NCBI RefSeq assembly: GCF_003573695.1
Contig: NC_039359.1
Span: forward strand, 156,604,210 to 156,668,209
DNA length: 64,000 nt
DNA from: Papaver somniferum
Lineage: Eukaryota; Streptophyta; Magnoliopsida; Ranunculales; Papaveraceae
Direction of reading: 5' to 3'
In this document: piece after piece, positions 33,608-45,965 of the stretch
Layout of the letters: each line of letters starts with the position of its first letter
Numbering within the stretch: the first letter of the stretch is position 1
Program-made: the position numbers and the translations under genes
The notes under the pieces: generated by a model
The model's input: the letters and a program-made list of their open reading frames with translations, nothing else
Told to the model about the DNA's origin: nothing
Databases searched by the model: none

Positions 33608-33618
33608 AAGATTATAAA

Positions 33619-35516
33619 TGTTAGAGCATTGATCGGTCGAACTCGCAAGCGTTGCTATCTCAATCTTGTTTTTCAAGTTTAAAACTATAAGTCTTGATTT
33701 ATAGTCTACTTATAGCTAAGTCTCGGATTAGGATAGAAAGTGTAGTTGAGCATTAGACTTCATAGCGTTCGTCAATTGAAGACGAATAACTACTAAGGGG
33801 AGCTGTAGAACTTCATCAACAAAAGGTATTAGGAGACTTGAGCTCATCTATCACTCAAAAGTTTATCTACTATATCTCCTATTTGAGACAAAAGTCGTAT
33901 AGCTATATAGGCTTCAATTATACGTATTTGATATTTCGAGTTGAGTTTAACTCGCTTATATATTTCTCGAAATATATATTGGTAAGATTTCGCTTTAGCC
34001 AAGTTCATCTTATATTCTTGACATAATTCAAAAGAGGATCATGTGAAAATCGTCTTGTAACATCTTACATGATTTGTGTGAGACAGTCATTTGATGTAGA
34101 CTCGAAATGTTTCGTATTGATCATTCGATCACTTGAAAATTGCTTTGAAGTTATGTGAGACATCTATTGTCAATATTCTAAGAATGTTTCAATGATTGGA
34201 TATAGCACAGTATGCTTACTTGTATGCTAACTGTTGCAAGTTATTCCAAGTCCGGGAAATATAGTATGCATACCTGTAAGCGTACTGGTTGGTTAGTGAA
34301 ATTCCATGAACTTAGTTTGCATACCGATATGCGTACTGGCGTGAGTTTCAAGTTCCGGAAATTCAACTGAGTTTGGAAGGTATGCGTACTTGTTCGCATA
34401 CCCCAAACTTAGTCCGGCCACTTAGGTATGCATACCTGTTTGCATACTTGAGTAGGTTATGTTCTAAATCGGTTTGTTCATGAACTAATACATTTATATA
34501 ATAAGGAATGCAATATTTTGCAAACCGTGTCTATAATGTTCATGAATTGGTTCGAGTGAATCAAAATATATTCTGATTCAATTGTGTCTTGTATACTTCT
34601 ATGAGAATATAAACAATTGAACAACTCTAGAACTAGCTTCATTTGAGTAATTTGAACTAGTTATGGTTAAGCTGAATATGGTTCATATGAAAGTGTTCAT
34701 ATGGCTAATTTCGGTTAATTATTGTTGAGCCAACAAGGTGTACACTTTTATCGGGAATATAAGTCTGGTTTATCAATTGGTTCCTGTGCACCTTGAGTTA
34801 TCAAAAGACGTAACAAAACTCATAGGTATATCTGTGGGAGACATATTTATCTATTCAATAGAATTTTCTGTGTGAGACAGATTGGTTTATCAAGTCTTCA
34901 ACTTTGGGTCGTAGCAACTCTTAGTTGTAGGTGAGATCATCCAAGGGAATCAATTACGCAGAATCCGGCTTGGTTCTAGAGGCGTAAGGAACGCCACTGT
35001 ACCTTGATCAGTGTGAGATTGGTTAGGGATCAACTATATTCCAGTCCGACGTTAACTTGGAGTAGGCTAGTGTCTATAGTGGCTTAATACAGTGTAATGC
35101 TCAAATATGGACTAGGTCCCAATGTTTTTCTGCATCTGCGGTTTCCTCGTTAAAAAATTTCTGTGTCTGTGTTATTTCTTTTCCTTATTATATTTGTTTA
35201 TATAATTGAGATATCACAGGTTGTGCATAAGTTCAATCAATTGTGAATCCAACCTTTGGTTGTTGACTATATTGATTGACACTTGGATATTCGTTTTTGA
35301 TACCGTCCAAGTTATTTCTTATATTCAGTCGGGCTCGCAAATTCCTATTTGTTTGATTGCAGATTGAATTGAGAAATAGAGATATAAATCTTGGATATAC
35401 TTTTCTTAAGATTGAGTCTGACAGTCTAGTTGATTATCTTGAAAGTATATTGGAGTTAGTCCATACAGATTTCTAAGCGAAATATTGGGTGTGGTTGCTT
35501 GACCCCCGCTTTTTCA
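33619..35516 (+). mobile_element. First LTR of a tandem copia array (LTR1), internally deleted
   Basis: It starts TGTTAGAGCATTGATCGGTC and ends CCCCCGCTTTTTCA, followed by a primer site. It matches the middle LTR (41979-42431 plus 51385-53433) along its length. Near 34750 about 550 bases are missing compared with 52112-52664; the missing part includes the TATA box. It interrupts the LINE endonuclease. Confidence 0.85.
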
Positions 35517-35518
35517 AT

Positions 35519-35529
35519 TGGTATCAGAG
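35519..35529 (+). other. Primer binding site, copia element 1
   Basis: TGGTATCAGAG two bases after the LTR end: the initiator-Met tRNA type site of plant copia elements. The final C of the usual site is changed. Confidence 0.85.
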
Positions 35530-35562
35530 TTGACAAACACATTTAAGACCTTATAGGTCTGT

Positions 35563-36990
35563 GTTTGTAGCGATCCGTCTGTATAGAAAATAGTGTTATC
35601 TCTGACAACGCAACACCAGTTCAGAAACACTCCGATTTAGTTTAAAGCCTTGAATCTCCGGAGCAATCTCTCACATCTTCTCCATGGACTGAAACTGTGT
35701 TCAATGCCTAGATGAACAGTTCGATGATCTTTCAGATGAAAGTGATTCAGAAGAGGGACAAGATGTTGATGAGGAAGTCTCACAATATATCAACCTTTTC
35801 GACCATCTCATAAAGAAAAAGAAGTCAACAAGCTTGCTTGGATGAATATCTGAAACCTCTCTGTCTAGAAAACAGGAAATTGAGAAAATTCTTTAAGGGA
35901 TATGATTGTGGTTACCAACTCTTACAATCTCTCTTAAAGACCGTGAAGAAGATGTGCGTTCAAAATATTCTGAATGTGATAATCTTCGTCAAAATCTCTT
36001 TGTGTTGAAATAAAGACTTGCAGAAATTGAAGAAAGATATAACCCTCAAAAAAAAATTTTAACGACAGAGAAATCAACTTTCTCGCTAAATAAAAACAAT
36101 TGGAGGCTGATCTAGCTGCTGCTCTTGATAAAGTCAAATCACTGGAAAAGAATCTGAAAAGATTCAATGCTAGTTCTACAAAATTATCCACTGTGCTGGG
36201 AGCATGTAAAGAACATCCTGATACACGTGGTCTGGGTTATAAAGGAATAGACGCTCTAAGTGCTGGTAAGATCAATTTTCTCTGTGCTAATGTCAAATTT
36301 CCAAGTGAAAATCAAAAGTGAAAGACTACCTTCAGCAGCTGATGTTCCTAAGGACAAAGATTGTCAACCTTAAAAAATAACTCATATGAGAACAGTCAAA
36401 AACATTCAATTTAACTGTTATTATTGCGGAAACAAAGGTCATCTTGAAAGGAGATGTCGCTTTCGACTTCAGAATGAAAAACTTCATAACATTCTTGTAA
36501 GGATATCTAAAGAAGTAATCAAACCTTCTTCTCATTATACTGGTGTTAAAGGTCTAGTCTACAATCAAGAAATTGTTGTGATGGGACAATTCTTTGTTAT
36601 AAATATGACACAAAATCTGTTCACAATTGTAAAGGGAAGAATGTCATATGGACGTCTGACTATTTAAATTGCTCTGTGAAGAGAAAAAGTCATCAAAGGA
36701 AGAAGAAAAGTTCAAACTCCTTGCCTCTCACTGAAGAAAGTCTTGAATCAAAAGTGTTTGTTCCCGAATACATTCACATCAATAATCGTATCTTGGAGCT
36801 CAAGACCAGTATAAATAGACTTAAACGCAGTATTAAGAAGGCAAGAAAAACTGCTGCATCAGGTAGTAATTGTTCTTCTCCTATTAATTCTTTTGAAAAG
36901 TCTGATGATGTTTCTGATGATAGTCAAGAAATAAAAAGGGAAAATGTCAATGCCCTTGATGAGATATTTTCTTGTCAAACTACAACTTGA
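35563..36990 (+). pseudogene. copia gag, internal region 1 (broken)
   Basis: The usual ATG at 35575 has become ATA. Frames downstream carry several stops and shifts. Recognisable parts are the SDESDSEEGQDVDEE acidic stretch, a Lys/Glu coiled coil (ALDKVKSLEKNLKRF) and a CCHC zinc knuckle reading CYYCGNKGHLERRC near 36415-36456. Further on is NNRILELKTSINRLKRSIKK. It is about 90% like internal region 2 by eye. Gag packages element RNA; this copy cannot make the full protein. No protease, integrase or reverse transcriptase follows before the next LTR. Confidence 0.8.
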
Positions 36991-37185
36991 CTGCTTACTA
37001 ATGAACATCCTCTTTGAGACCGTGTGAGGATGCTCATAATTCTCAAGAAGTGTTTCCTTTTGGCAAAGTGGTCTCTGTTGTATCTATTTTTTTTTAAATA
37101 AATTGATCATCTTATTGTTGAGCCTTGCTCCGGTTAATTATTATATTTGTAATATATTTTATCAGTAACTCTTGAGAAAGTTCTC
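36991..37185 (+). other. Copia internal sequence up to the nested LTR
   Basis: No coding seen. The segment, including GAGCCTTGCTCCGGTTAATTA, is repeated almost unchanged at 54932-55130. Confidence 0.6.
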
Positions 37186-40014
37186 TGAAAAGACGAGGGT
37201 ACCCAAATATACCTCAATCTAAAACTTTTCCACCTATAAGTCCTTTCTCCGAAAGTGATTGTCTATGGACTGAGTCGAGACAATACAATTAATCGGTTCA
37301 CACTTTGTGTGATGGTCTACGGATACGAGATCGAGACAATATGACAATAAGATAATTTGCGTGATTGACTACGGATACAAGATCGAGACAATACAACAAC
37401 AAAGTATGATTACTTGATAATAGTTCCGGACTTAACCAAACACAATAGGATTGCTATCAAGTAATTAGGAATTAACGTTTGTGTATTTTACTTCTAATTA
37501 TAATAAAAAAATTATAATTGCGGAAATAGAAAAGTAAAAGACACGACAAGATTTTGTTAACGAGGAAATTCGCAAATGCATAAAAACCTCGGGACCTTGT
37601 CCAGAATTGAATAATCTCAGGATTAAGCCGCTATACAAAATCTAAACCAATGTCGTATAGTTGAGACCAAGCAACTAAACCTATGGTTCACCTAGTTCCG
37701 CGTGTATCCCTACGTCTCCAACTTGCAATAAGTCACGCACTTGGAACAATTCCTTTGGTTCGTATTCCAAACAGTAAAGGAACAACAGATCTGTTCGGTA
37801 ACAACTCTTTTCCAACAAGTGATATGAGTTTGACAAAGGCTCTTCCGTTTATCCCAATAAACTCCTTTGTCAGGTTCTTAGATATATCTATTTAACAACT
37901 ACCAAAGTAATTGTCTATATTTTGCAATCAGTACTCTTAGGAACAAGGACAATATATTGATGCCGATCTTCTCAACTAATCAATCAAGATTTTCACAAAG
38001 ATAAACCGATTATAGTTGGATCCCCAGCCGATCAAGCTTTGTGCACACCAAAGATTATGAGCTCAAATAAGAAATCTTCTTTGTCTTAAAATCTTCTTAG
38101 ATCTTCAATCAACACCTGCACACAATCAACTTGAATCTCTTGTGATCAATCATACATAGAACGGAGTCTGTCAACAATGGATTATCACAAGACGTCTTTA
38201 GATCTACAAACAGTCTAAAGATCCGCGTCGAAACTTTGGTATGGTTTGATTGAATCTTATATCAGAAGAGATGATTCTCAAGCATAAAAAAACTAGGTGA
38301 AATCAAAGTTCAACCACCGTTAGTCAATCAAATCAATCGAAAACTAATAATAAACTGCAATTATCTAGTTTCCCACTAACGGTACTCGTAGATCTTCCCA
38401 ATCCCAAAGAAGTCTTTAAAACAAGCGGTCGTAAGAGATTTCGCCTAATTAGGGTACTTTCCTCTCCGAATAGACGGTTCCACCAGTAACAACACAACTA
38501 GGTAGTTTTGCTGGCTCTGAGGATTATTTTGCTCGAAATGCAAACTTCAATATTTATAGACCAAGGAAGTATGGACACCAAGGAATTTCCAAAACCGAAA
38601 ATATTCTCAAGATATGCAATATATTTCCAAATTCGGTTTTCATAATTCCTGGAAATGCTTTGTCCAAATATTGACCGAAATCTCAGTAGAAAATCTCCAA
38701 TTAGTAAATGCACATTCCCAATTTTTATTTTCTAAAGATATTCATTTTAATTGCAGGAAATTAAAAGCATATAAAACTAAAACCCTTAATTAAAAGATTC
38801 TAAAATTATTTTGATCTGGGATTCTCCTTTAGTTATTAAGGAATATCTTTGAACAATAAAGGATAAGAGTTACTGCACATGTTCAAAGTATGTCGACATC
38901 TTTACTTTGTAAATCCTTTTTCATATTTACAATCTGGGACTGATTTGCCACACTTCCAAACGAGTTTAGAATTAGTTCATCTGATTTCCAAAAACTACGT
39001 TATTGATCAAAACATTCAATCACTATTCATGGGTTTAACGGTTCTACCAAAATAATTTTCGGTTCTACCTCCAAGTGGCTACTAGGATCGGTCACATTAG
39101 TTTCCAAAAACATTGTTAACTAAGTACCAAGATCAGTTAGCACTTATTTATGGTACTTACTTGTGATCGGTTGCACAACTTATAGGATCAGTCACACCAA
39201 TTACTAAAACTTGTTAACCTACTACAAGGTTCGATTAAACATCTTGTGATTAGTCCCAACCAAGTTCTATATCGGTTACCCAATGACTAGGAATGGTCAC
39301 ACCAATTAAAATATCGATCATTCCATCTCAGGTGATTACTTAGGATCGGTTTCCCTAATAAAAGTCCTACCAATACAAAAGTCAGGCATTATGAATAGTT
39401 TTACCAAGATACGGTTATACTAAACACACTTAATGATAATCCAAAGATTTGCAATGAATAACAATACCAATAAGCCTAGCGATTTCCCTTTTGATTCATA
39501 AAACAAGTTTATGAATTGTACTTCCTTTAAACGAATGTAAAACATTGTTTCCTAGGACGAAATCTTCTCCCTTACCCATACACATAATCACAATAACATT
39601 CATACGATTATGTCGATGTCTTATATACGAGGTTCAAAAGATAGACGTTATACTTCGTATTGTAATTCCTTAATACTATGTCTAACTAGATATAATCATT
39701 CACAGCTTCGCAGTTATCTTTTCAATACGTACGACTTGAAAGATACGTTAGGAATGAAACAGTTCAAGTCAAATATTACTAACCTCAAGTGGAAGGATGA
39801 TGTCATCATTGTAGCTCTTTACTTCTTCACATTCTTCAAGTCTTCATGTAATACTTGTAAGTCTCATATCCTTGTAACTTTCTATCTAACGTATACGAAG
39901 TTGACTCTAGTAAATAATCAAGCGACTCTTTAAATGAGTTTTTATTCACTAAAATATGACAACCAAACTTGACATACCAATGCTTGGTGGGTTCAACCGA
40001 GCAATGCTCTAACA
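37186..40014 (-). mobile_element. Solo copia LTR, family 2, nested in copia internal region 1
   Basis: On the minus strand it starts TGTTAGAGCATTGCTCGGTT at 40014 and ends CCCTCGTCTTTTCA at 37186. The 5-bp flanks are TTCTC (37181-37185) and TTCTT (40015-40019); the corresponding left flank of the second copy (55126-55130) is TTCTT, so the original duplication was probably TTCTT. Length 2,829 bases, no internal coding. It shares about the first 20 bases with family 1 but differs beyond. Confidence 0.85.
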
Positions 40015-41978
40015 TTCTTTTTATTGCTCACTTTGAAAACCCTCGTTTTTCTTCCTTATGACAATTAATTTTTTGTCTATCGACAATAATCTTATGTTCC
40101 TATTGGGCTAAGATTTTATTTCAATGTGTTTAGAATTTGGCTTTGATTTTTATCAAAACTACTTATAAATTAGGCTCCATGGTTCTCTTGGTCTTGATCC
40201 TAGTTTATAACCATGAGCGTACGTGCACCTGGACCATTACCGAACGTAAACGAGTAACTAGGATTTCCCTATGAACGTCTCAGATATATATATCATGGAC
40301 TCTTCCTCTGATATATACTCGTTCGATAACGTAAAAATTCTCCTGTGAGATTATGGTGCGCACAATGGATGGATGCAAAAAGGAAGAAAATGTTGAAGTC
40401 AGCAAAGTTATTGAGTTTCACGAAAATCCTCTCTTCATAACCTGCTTCCGTGCAGTTGATCATGAGAAAGATCTTCCAGTTCATATGTCGTCTCAATTGG
40501 TAGGAAATCTTCTTCTATATTTTGAAGTCGTACGTGAACAACTTGGAATCACAACAAAGAAACTTGAATTTCTGAAAAACGAACTGAAGAAAGCAACTAA
40601 TGAACTTGTTTGTGTTCAATCTCTGGTTGTTGGTCATGTCTGATGACTTTCGGTTGCGTTCTCTCTAGGAGTTATTTTTCTTGATGTCTAGGAAGCTTCT
40701 TATAAGAATATATTCTTGTGTTTTAAGAAGGATACCTAGGGTTTCAAATAGCAATTATTGTGAGTACACATATCTATTGCCAACATTTTTCATCTTGCAA
40801 TGTTTTTAGATTTAATTATTTAAATTCTAAAATTTATTTGGAAGATGATTTTTCAGTATTAATCTTTATTGGTTTTATATATTGCAAAAATTGTTATGTG
40901 ATATGTGTGTTTACATCCTTGAACTATGATTGTATCATATACGTCAAAAGTTAAGCCTATTATGTCATTATGCAAATATTGATGGAAGATAGGATGAAAT
41001 TTTGATCGCAAAGATTAAGCCTATTATATGTATTTATGCAAATATTGATGAAAAATAGAATAAATCTTTGTATATTCCGCAGTATTAATCTTTCCCTGAT
41101 CCACTTCTATGTGAAAGTATTGTGCGGCTCCGTAAGTTCTCCTATGTTGAGCATTTCCGATTAAATTAATCATGGGTTCTCCTGTGGTTAATTTAATTGA
41201 TTTTCCTGGATACAAATTAATGTTTCATGTGATTTGTTAATGTCCAACGAAATCATTCTTTTCTTGTAAAAGTAAGGTCGCTCTTGTTGTTCTTTCGGAA
41301 ATGACATTATATGGGGGAGAGTTCTTAATTGAATTTGTGCTTAATTGCCAAATCTTTGTGGGGAGTGCGACTGTGGAATATTATAGGAGTTTTATTGTAT
41401 CTTTATAAACTCCCTGATGAATACACTAAGTTTCGACTATGTGAAATCATCGAAACGAAGTTGATATGTTCTCTTTTAGTCATGAAGTATCTCTATGAGA
41501 ATTTCATTATGACCCCACTAGTTTTCGTACCTTTGCCAATTTATATTGACAAAAAGGGGGAGAATAAATGTGTAGTTCACACTACAAATACATATGGTAT
41601 AAGGATCATTATGTAAGGGGGAGTGGTTTTCATCGTGAGATGAAGTATTGACTAACGGGGAGTCATATATATCACCATAATATTGTTTTCAAAGTTGTGA
41701 TACAATAGGACTTTGATGTTGTGTACTAATACTATGACATTGTATAACAATGATTGAGAGGTACTGTTTTCTCATTGTTATAGATACGTATCTTCAACAA
41801 CTATGATACTCGGTTGACCACGTTCAAAATCACTGGAGTACTTGGAAGTGACGAAGATTTCGAGTAATGTTGAAGAACCAAGGAAATCAAGCATTTGGAT
41901 GAGAAGCTACAAAGTTTATTTATTTTGTAAAACATATGTATTGAATTTTTTGTCAATAAAATTGACAAAAGGGAAGAT
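40015..41978 (+). mobile_element. Copia internal region 1, 3' part (no pol)
   Basis: It runs from the nested LTR to a purine-rich GACAAAAGGGAAGAT at the 3' LTR border. One 97-codon frame (40353-40643) is Lys/Glu/Leu-rich with possible coiled coil (TTKKLEFLKNELKKATNEL) and no known domain. There is no integrase or reverse transcriptase. With gag only, this is a non-autonomous derivative similar in concept to TR-GAG elements. Confidence 0.55.
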
Positions 41979-42431
41979 TTTTAGAGCATTGCTCGGTCGA
42001 ACCCTCAAGCGTTGCTATCTCAAGCTTGTTTGTCAAATTTATTCGCAAAAACTATAAGTCTTGATTTCTAGTCTACTTATAGCTAAGTCTCGGATTAGGA
42101 TAGAAAGTGTAGTTGAGCATTAGACTTCACGACGTTCATCAATTGAAGATGAAGAACTACTAAGGGGAGCTCGTGGAACTTCATAAACAAAAGGTATGTG
42201 GAGACTTGAACTCCTCCATCACTAAAAAGTCTATCTACTCTATCTCCTATTTGAGACAAAAGTCGTATAGCTATATAGACTTCAATTACACATATTTGAT
42301 ATTTCGAGCTGAGTTTAACTCGCTTACATATTTCTCGAAATATGTATTAGTAAGCTTTCGCTTTAGCCAAGTTCATCTTATATTCTTGACAAAAGTCAAA
42401 AGATGATCATGTGAAAATCTCCTTGTAACAT
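41979..42431 (+). mobile_element. Middle copia LTR (LTR2), first part
   Basis: It matches LTR1 from its start (here TTTTAGAGCATTGCTCGGTC, so the terminal TG has mutated) to CCTTGTAACAT, where Tat copy A is inserted. It continues at 51385. Confidence 0.85.
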
Positions 42432-42902
42432 TGTAGTTGCAGGAAATCCTACACTACACCCCTCACAAGATTTCATTAACATTCAACTCATTTTAGATTA
42501 ACAATCTTAATTTTATTGATGAATCTTTGAACAATCTTACAAGAAAAGATAAAGGAATCAAGAATAACCACTGCTCTAGATTTTCTCTCTCCTATTTACT
42601 TGCTTCTCAATCAGAAAAGATCTCTCTCCCTTCCTTTACAACGGAACGGATATTTATAGGGAATTACATAGTGGATGACAGCTAATCTGTCCTTTATTTT
42701 CGGATATGACTTGCGACATTCTCGCGTCCTTACAAATGTTAATCTCGCAGACTCTCTAATTTTCGCAGGAACATCACATTTTTCTCATGATTTTAGCTGA
42801 CGTCGTTTATCATGTCATTTCTGAAATTGTAATGCGACACTGTTGTGTTGTGTTGTTGATAATTTCGCTGAGGCATTATTGCTGCGAGATTCTGATCCTA
42901 CA
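42432..42902 (-). repeat. 3' LTR of Tat copy A
   Basis: Ends TGTAGTTGCAGG ... GATCCTACA on the plus strand (TGTAGGATC ... CAACTACA on the element strand). 471 bp, the same length as its partner and as the copy-B LTR. Confidence 0.92.
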
Positions 42903-42926
42903 TCTTGCCTCTTCTCATATCTTCTC
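42903..42926 (-). other. Polypurine tract of Tat copy A
   Basis: On the minus strand GAGAAGATATGAGAAGAGG, then CAAGA, directly precedes the LTR start TGTAGGATC. Confidence 0.8.
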
Positions 42927-43256
42927 TGCAAAGTATAGAATGATGTGAGAAATGCCGCAGTTGTCCATCTCTTCATATTCTGAATTTATCACACGTATTC
43001 TTTCTTCCATCTATTTCTTGACACGTCTTCTGTAACCGCTGATTTTCAACTGCTCACGTCTTTTCGCATTAATGGTGTTTATTTCTTCGAGTAAAAAAAA
43101 TCTTCTTTCTCTTCTTTCCACTTTCTTTTTACTTTCTCTTCTCTTTTTATTCTCTCATCTCTGCAACTCTATTGTTCTTCCGTAAGTTCTGCTACTGTAA
43201 TTCTTCCCTCTTAAATCTTCTTACTTTTTATCCATTGCCATACTCTATATTCAGAT

Positions 43257-45965
43257 ATGCCTCCAAGTGGCCAAAAACATGAGAAAAACTTAAAAGACGT
43301 CCAAAAAGATCTTGCTGAGAAAGGTTTCACACTTTCTACCATTCCTGGTGAAAGTTCCAAGTCAATTCTTTCTATCAAACTTTTCTCTGATCAACATTGT
43401 GATGATCAATCAATCATAATTTCTCTAGGTCAAATTCTCGCAGGTCTCCCCATTCCTCTTTATGACCCAGATATTCCTCTGTTTTATGAAATTCTCGCTC
43501 ACTCGGGATTTTCGTGAGCTATCTTCCAATTGAGTGGGGATTTCATCCGTCTGATGCTGGAGTTCGCTAACCGTGGTGATGATAAAGGATCTCTTTACTC
43601 CAAAGAACTTATGGATCCTAAATTCGCATACTTGAATATAATTGCTGAAAAATACACAGTAGCGAGTTTCTTTGAAAATTATGAATTGATCTCCATGAAG
43701 AAAGAGAATACTCGTTGGGGTATTCGCTTGAAAAGGAAAGATAATATTGATGAAGCTAAAATACTCATGCAAGACATTGATTGGCACTCTGGTAAGAACA
43801 CAACTCCTCGCCAATCCAAAGATGATAAATAGTGTGTTTTTCCCTTGATACTGAAAGGACCTTACATTGCTGGGTCAAATGTTCTTCCTGAGAATCTCGC
43901 TTCCTATCAACCTTGGGTATTCTCTTGGCACGAGAAGGAGAAAGAGGTATGTCTCTTCCGGTTTCACCCACTTTATATTTATTTATTTGTCTTTATTCTT
44001 TTGTTCGCTGATTCTTGCGACATTCTACAGATCCAGAAACTGAAAGATATCTATCACAGGACTGGGAAGGCTAGTACCTTGTTAGCTCTTCGCTCGTACA
44101 CAGATGAGGTAAGAAATATTCTCTTATGATTTTAAACAGTATACTGTTTCCTCTATTTCTTATTTCTATCTGTGTGTCAAGATTATTGCTGAAATAGAAG
44201 AGCCTGCCAATGTTGCGAAGACTAGTGATAAAGGAAAAGGTGCTCTTCGCAGGGAAAAACCAACTGCTCCTCCTTCAAAGAAGAGAAAAATCTGTTCTTC
44301 CTCTCCTTCAAATATTCGTTCTCATGAAAACTCCGAGAGTGATGAGGATGATGAGGATAATGATGACCTTGCTGCAAATGAAGATTCTCTATCTGAATCT
44401 TCTATGGCTAAGCTCTCTGGCCTCTTTTCTGATTCTTGGAAAGGAATGGGAGATAATAAATTCGCTAATACCTTTAAAGCTCTCACTACGATTTACGATG
44501 TTCCTTTACTGGATGTTTATAATTCTCTTCGCGGAGTTTCTAGATCGATTACTCCCAACTTCCTGCATTCTCTTAATAGTGTGGTATGCTTTCGTCTTTT
44601 TACTTCTTCATTACTGTAACTCAAAATCTCTTTGTATTTTAATACTTTTTACATTTTCTCGCAGGCCGGAAAATCTTCTTTCGCTGTTGCCTCAGATCTG
44701 GAGAGGAGACGCGAAATTCTTGAAAAGAAGAATCTTCAATTTCGTGCAAAGAATGAGGAATTGGAAATTGAAGTCAAAAGTCTTCGCGAGAAGAACAAAC
44801 AACTAGAAATTGATTCTTCTTCGTACAAGAATAAAATCTCTATTCTTCAGCAAGCTAATAATCAACTCTATGGTATGTTATTTTTCTCATTTCCTTCATT
44901 CATTCATCCTGTTGTTTTATCTTATTTGATTGATCCTTTTTGCAGACATTTATGGTCTTTCTGATGAAGCTACCATTCTTCGTTCATTTACTAATGCCTT
45001 GGATAATGATACCCTTCTTGAGCGTCTTAATAAATCTTTAAATAGTTTCTCAAATGAGAAAATTTCATCTCTTTCTCTGAATGAACTGAGATCCAAATTT
45101 CGCCTCTTAGAAATTGACCATAGATCTAGTTTAGGTTTAGCCAACTGATTTAAGCGTTTCTTTCTTAATTCCAAAGAGAAAATCAATGAGATAAGAATCA
45201 AAATTAGCAGTCTCATAGATGATAAGGGTCGCATCTCTGATCAAGGTGCTAAGGCTTTGGCGAAATTCCAAGAGACCCTTCTTGAAGTTCAAATTGAACG
45301 AGATGAAGCTAACCGCAAGAATACCGAGCTCTGTGAAAGAGAAAACCAAATTCGTTCTCGTCACCTTATAAATAATGAGGATGAATTCGCTTGGGCTGCG
45401 AAAATCTTAGACGATGCTAGAAAAGATTTAGGTGTAAATGTTAGTCTCCAAGTTGAGCATACAACCTTGATTAGAGATATGATTTCTGACACAGAAGGTT
45501 ATTAACTGTTCTTCTTCACTAATCTTTTGTTTCTTATGAATTTTCATCAAGTTATTAATTGGTTGCCTTTTACTCACATATTTTGAAAGTAGATATCGCG
45601 AAAGAATTGAGGAACTTGAAGCTGAAAAATAGGAACTCACAAAGAATCTTTATTCTCGCAACGATAAGTATTCTAGATTAAAGAATCAAATCAAGATCAC
45701 TGTTGCGAACTTTAAGAACGATGCTATGCATTTTCGCAATCAAACTATTCAAATGGTTTGTGATGACCATAGTATTCCTCATTATGATTATCCTTGTCTC
45801 TTGGAGGAGATCCCAAAGAACATTCCTAGTCTGACTATTTCTGATAGCGAAGCTGATGATGAAGAATCCGATGGTGATGAAGGTTCTGATGGAGATAAAA
45901 GTTCTGATGCAGACGAAGAAGGGAACCAGTCTGATGAAGATGATGAAAGATCAACTAATAAGTAG
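43257..45965 (+). pseudogene. Antisense multi-exon gene of Tat copy A (coiled-coil protein)
   Basis: Reads opposite to gag. Predicted exons: 43257-43946, 44031-44108, 44182-44583, 44665-44872, 44946 to about 45503, and a last exon from about 45593 to 45965. The first four introns are short (about 72-84 bases) with GT...AG ends and join in frame. The N-terminal exon (GLPIPLYDPDIPLF ... IFQLSGDFIRLMLEF) resembles the domain annotated in plants as 'putative gypsy type transposon / plant transposon protein'. Next come a basic KKRK stretch, an acidic ESDEDDEDNDD stretch, long coiled coils, and an acidic tail ending DEDDERSTNK. In-frame stops at 43515, 43830, 45146 and near 45630, and an unclear fifth intron, mark it as decayed. 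Function unknown; the DNA/RNA role suggested by charge is inference. Confidence 0.75.

Noticed and set aside
40353..40643. 97-codon frame in the copia internal region
   Set aside because: Could be a gag-derived coiled coil, but no motif or homology can be named; described only as part of the internal region.
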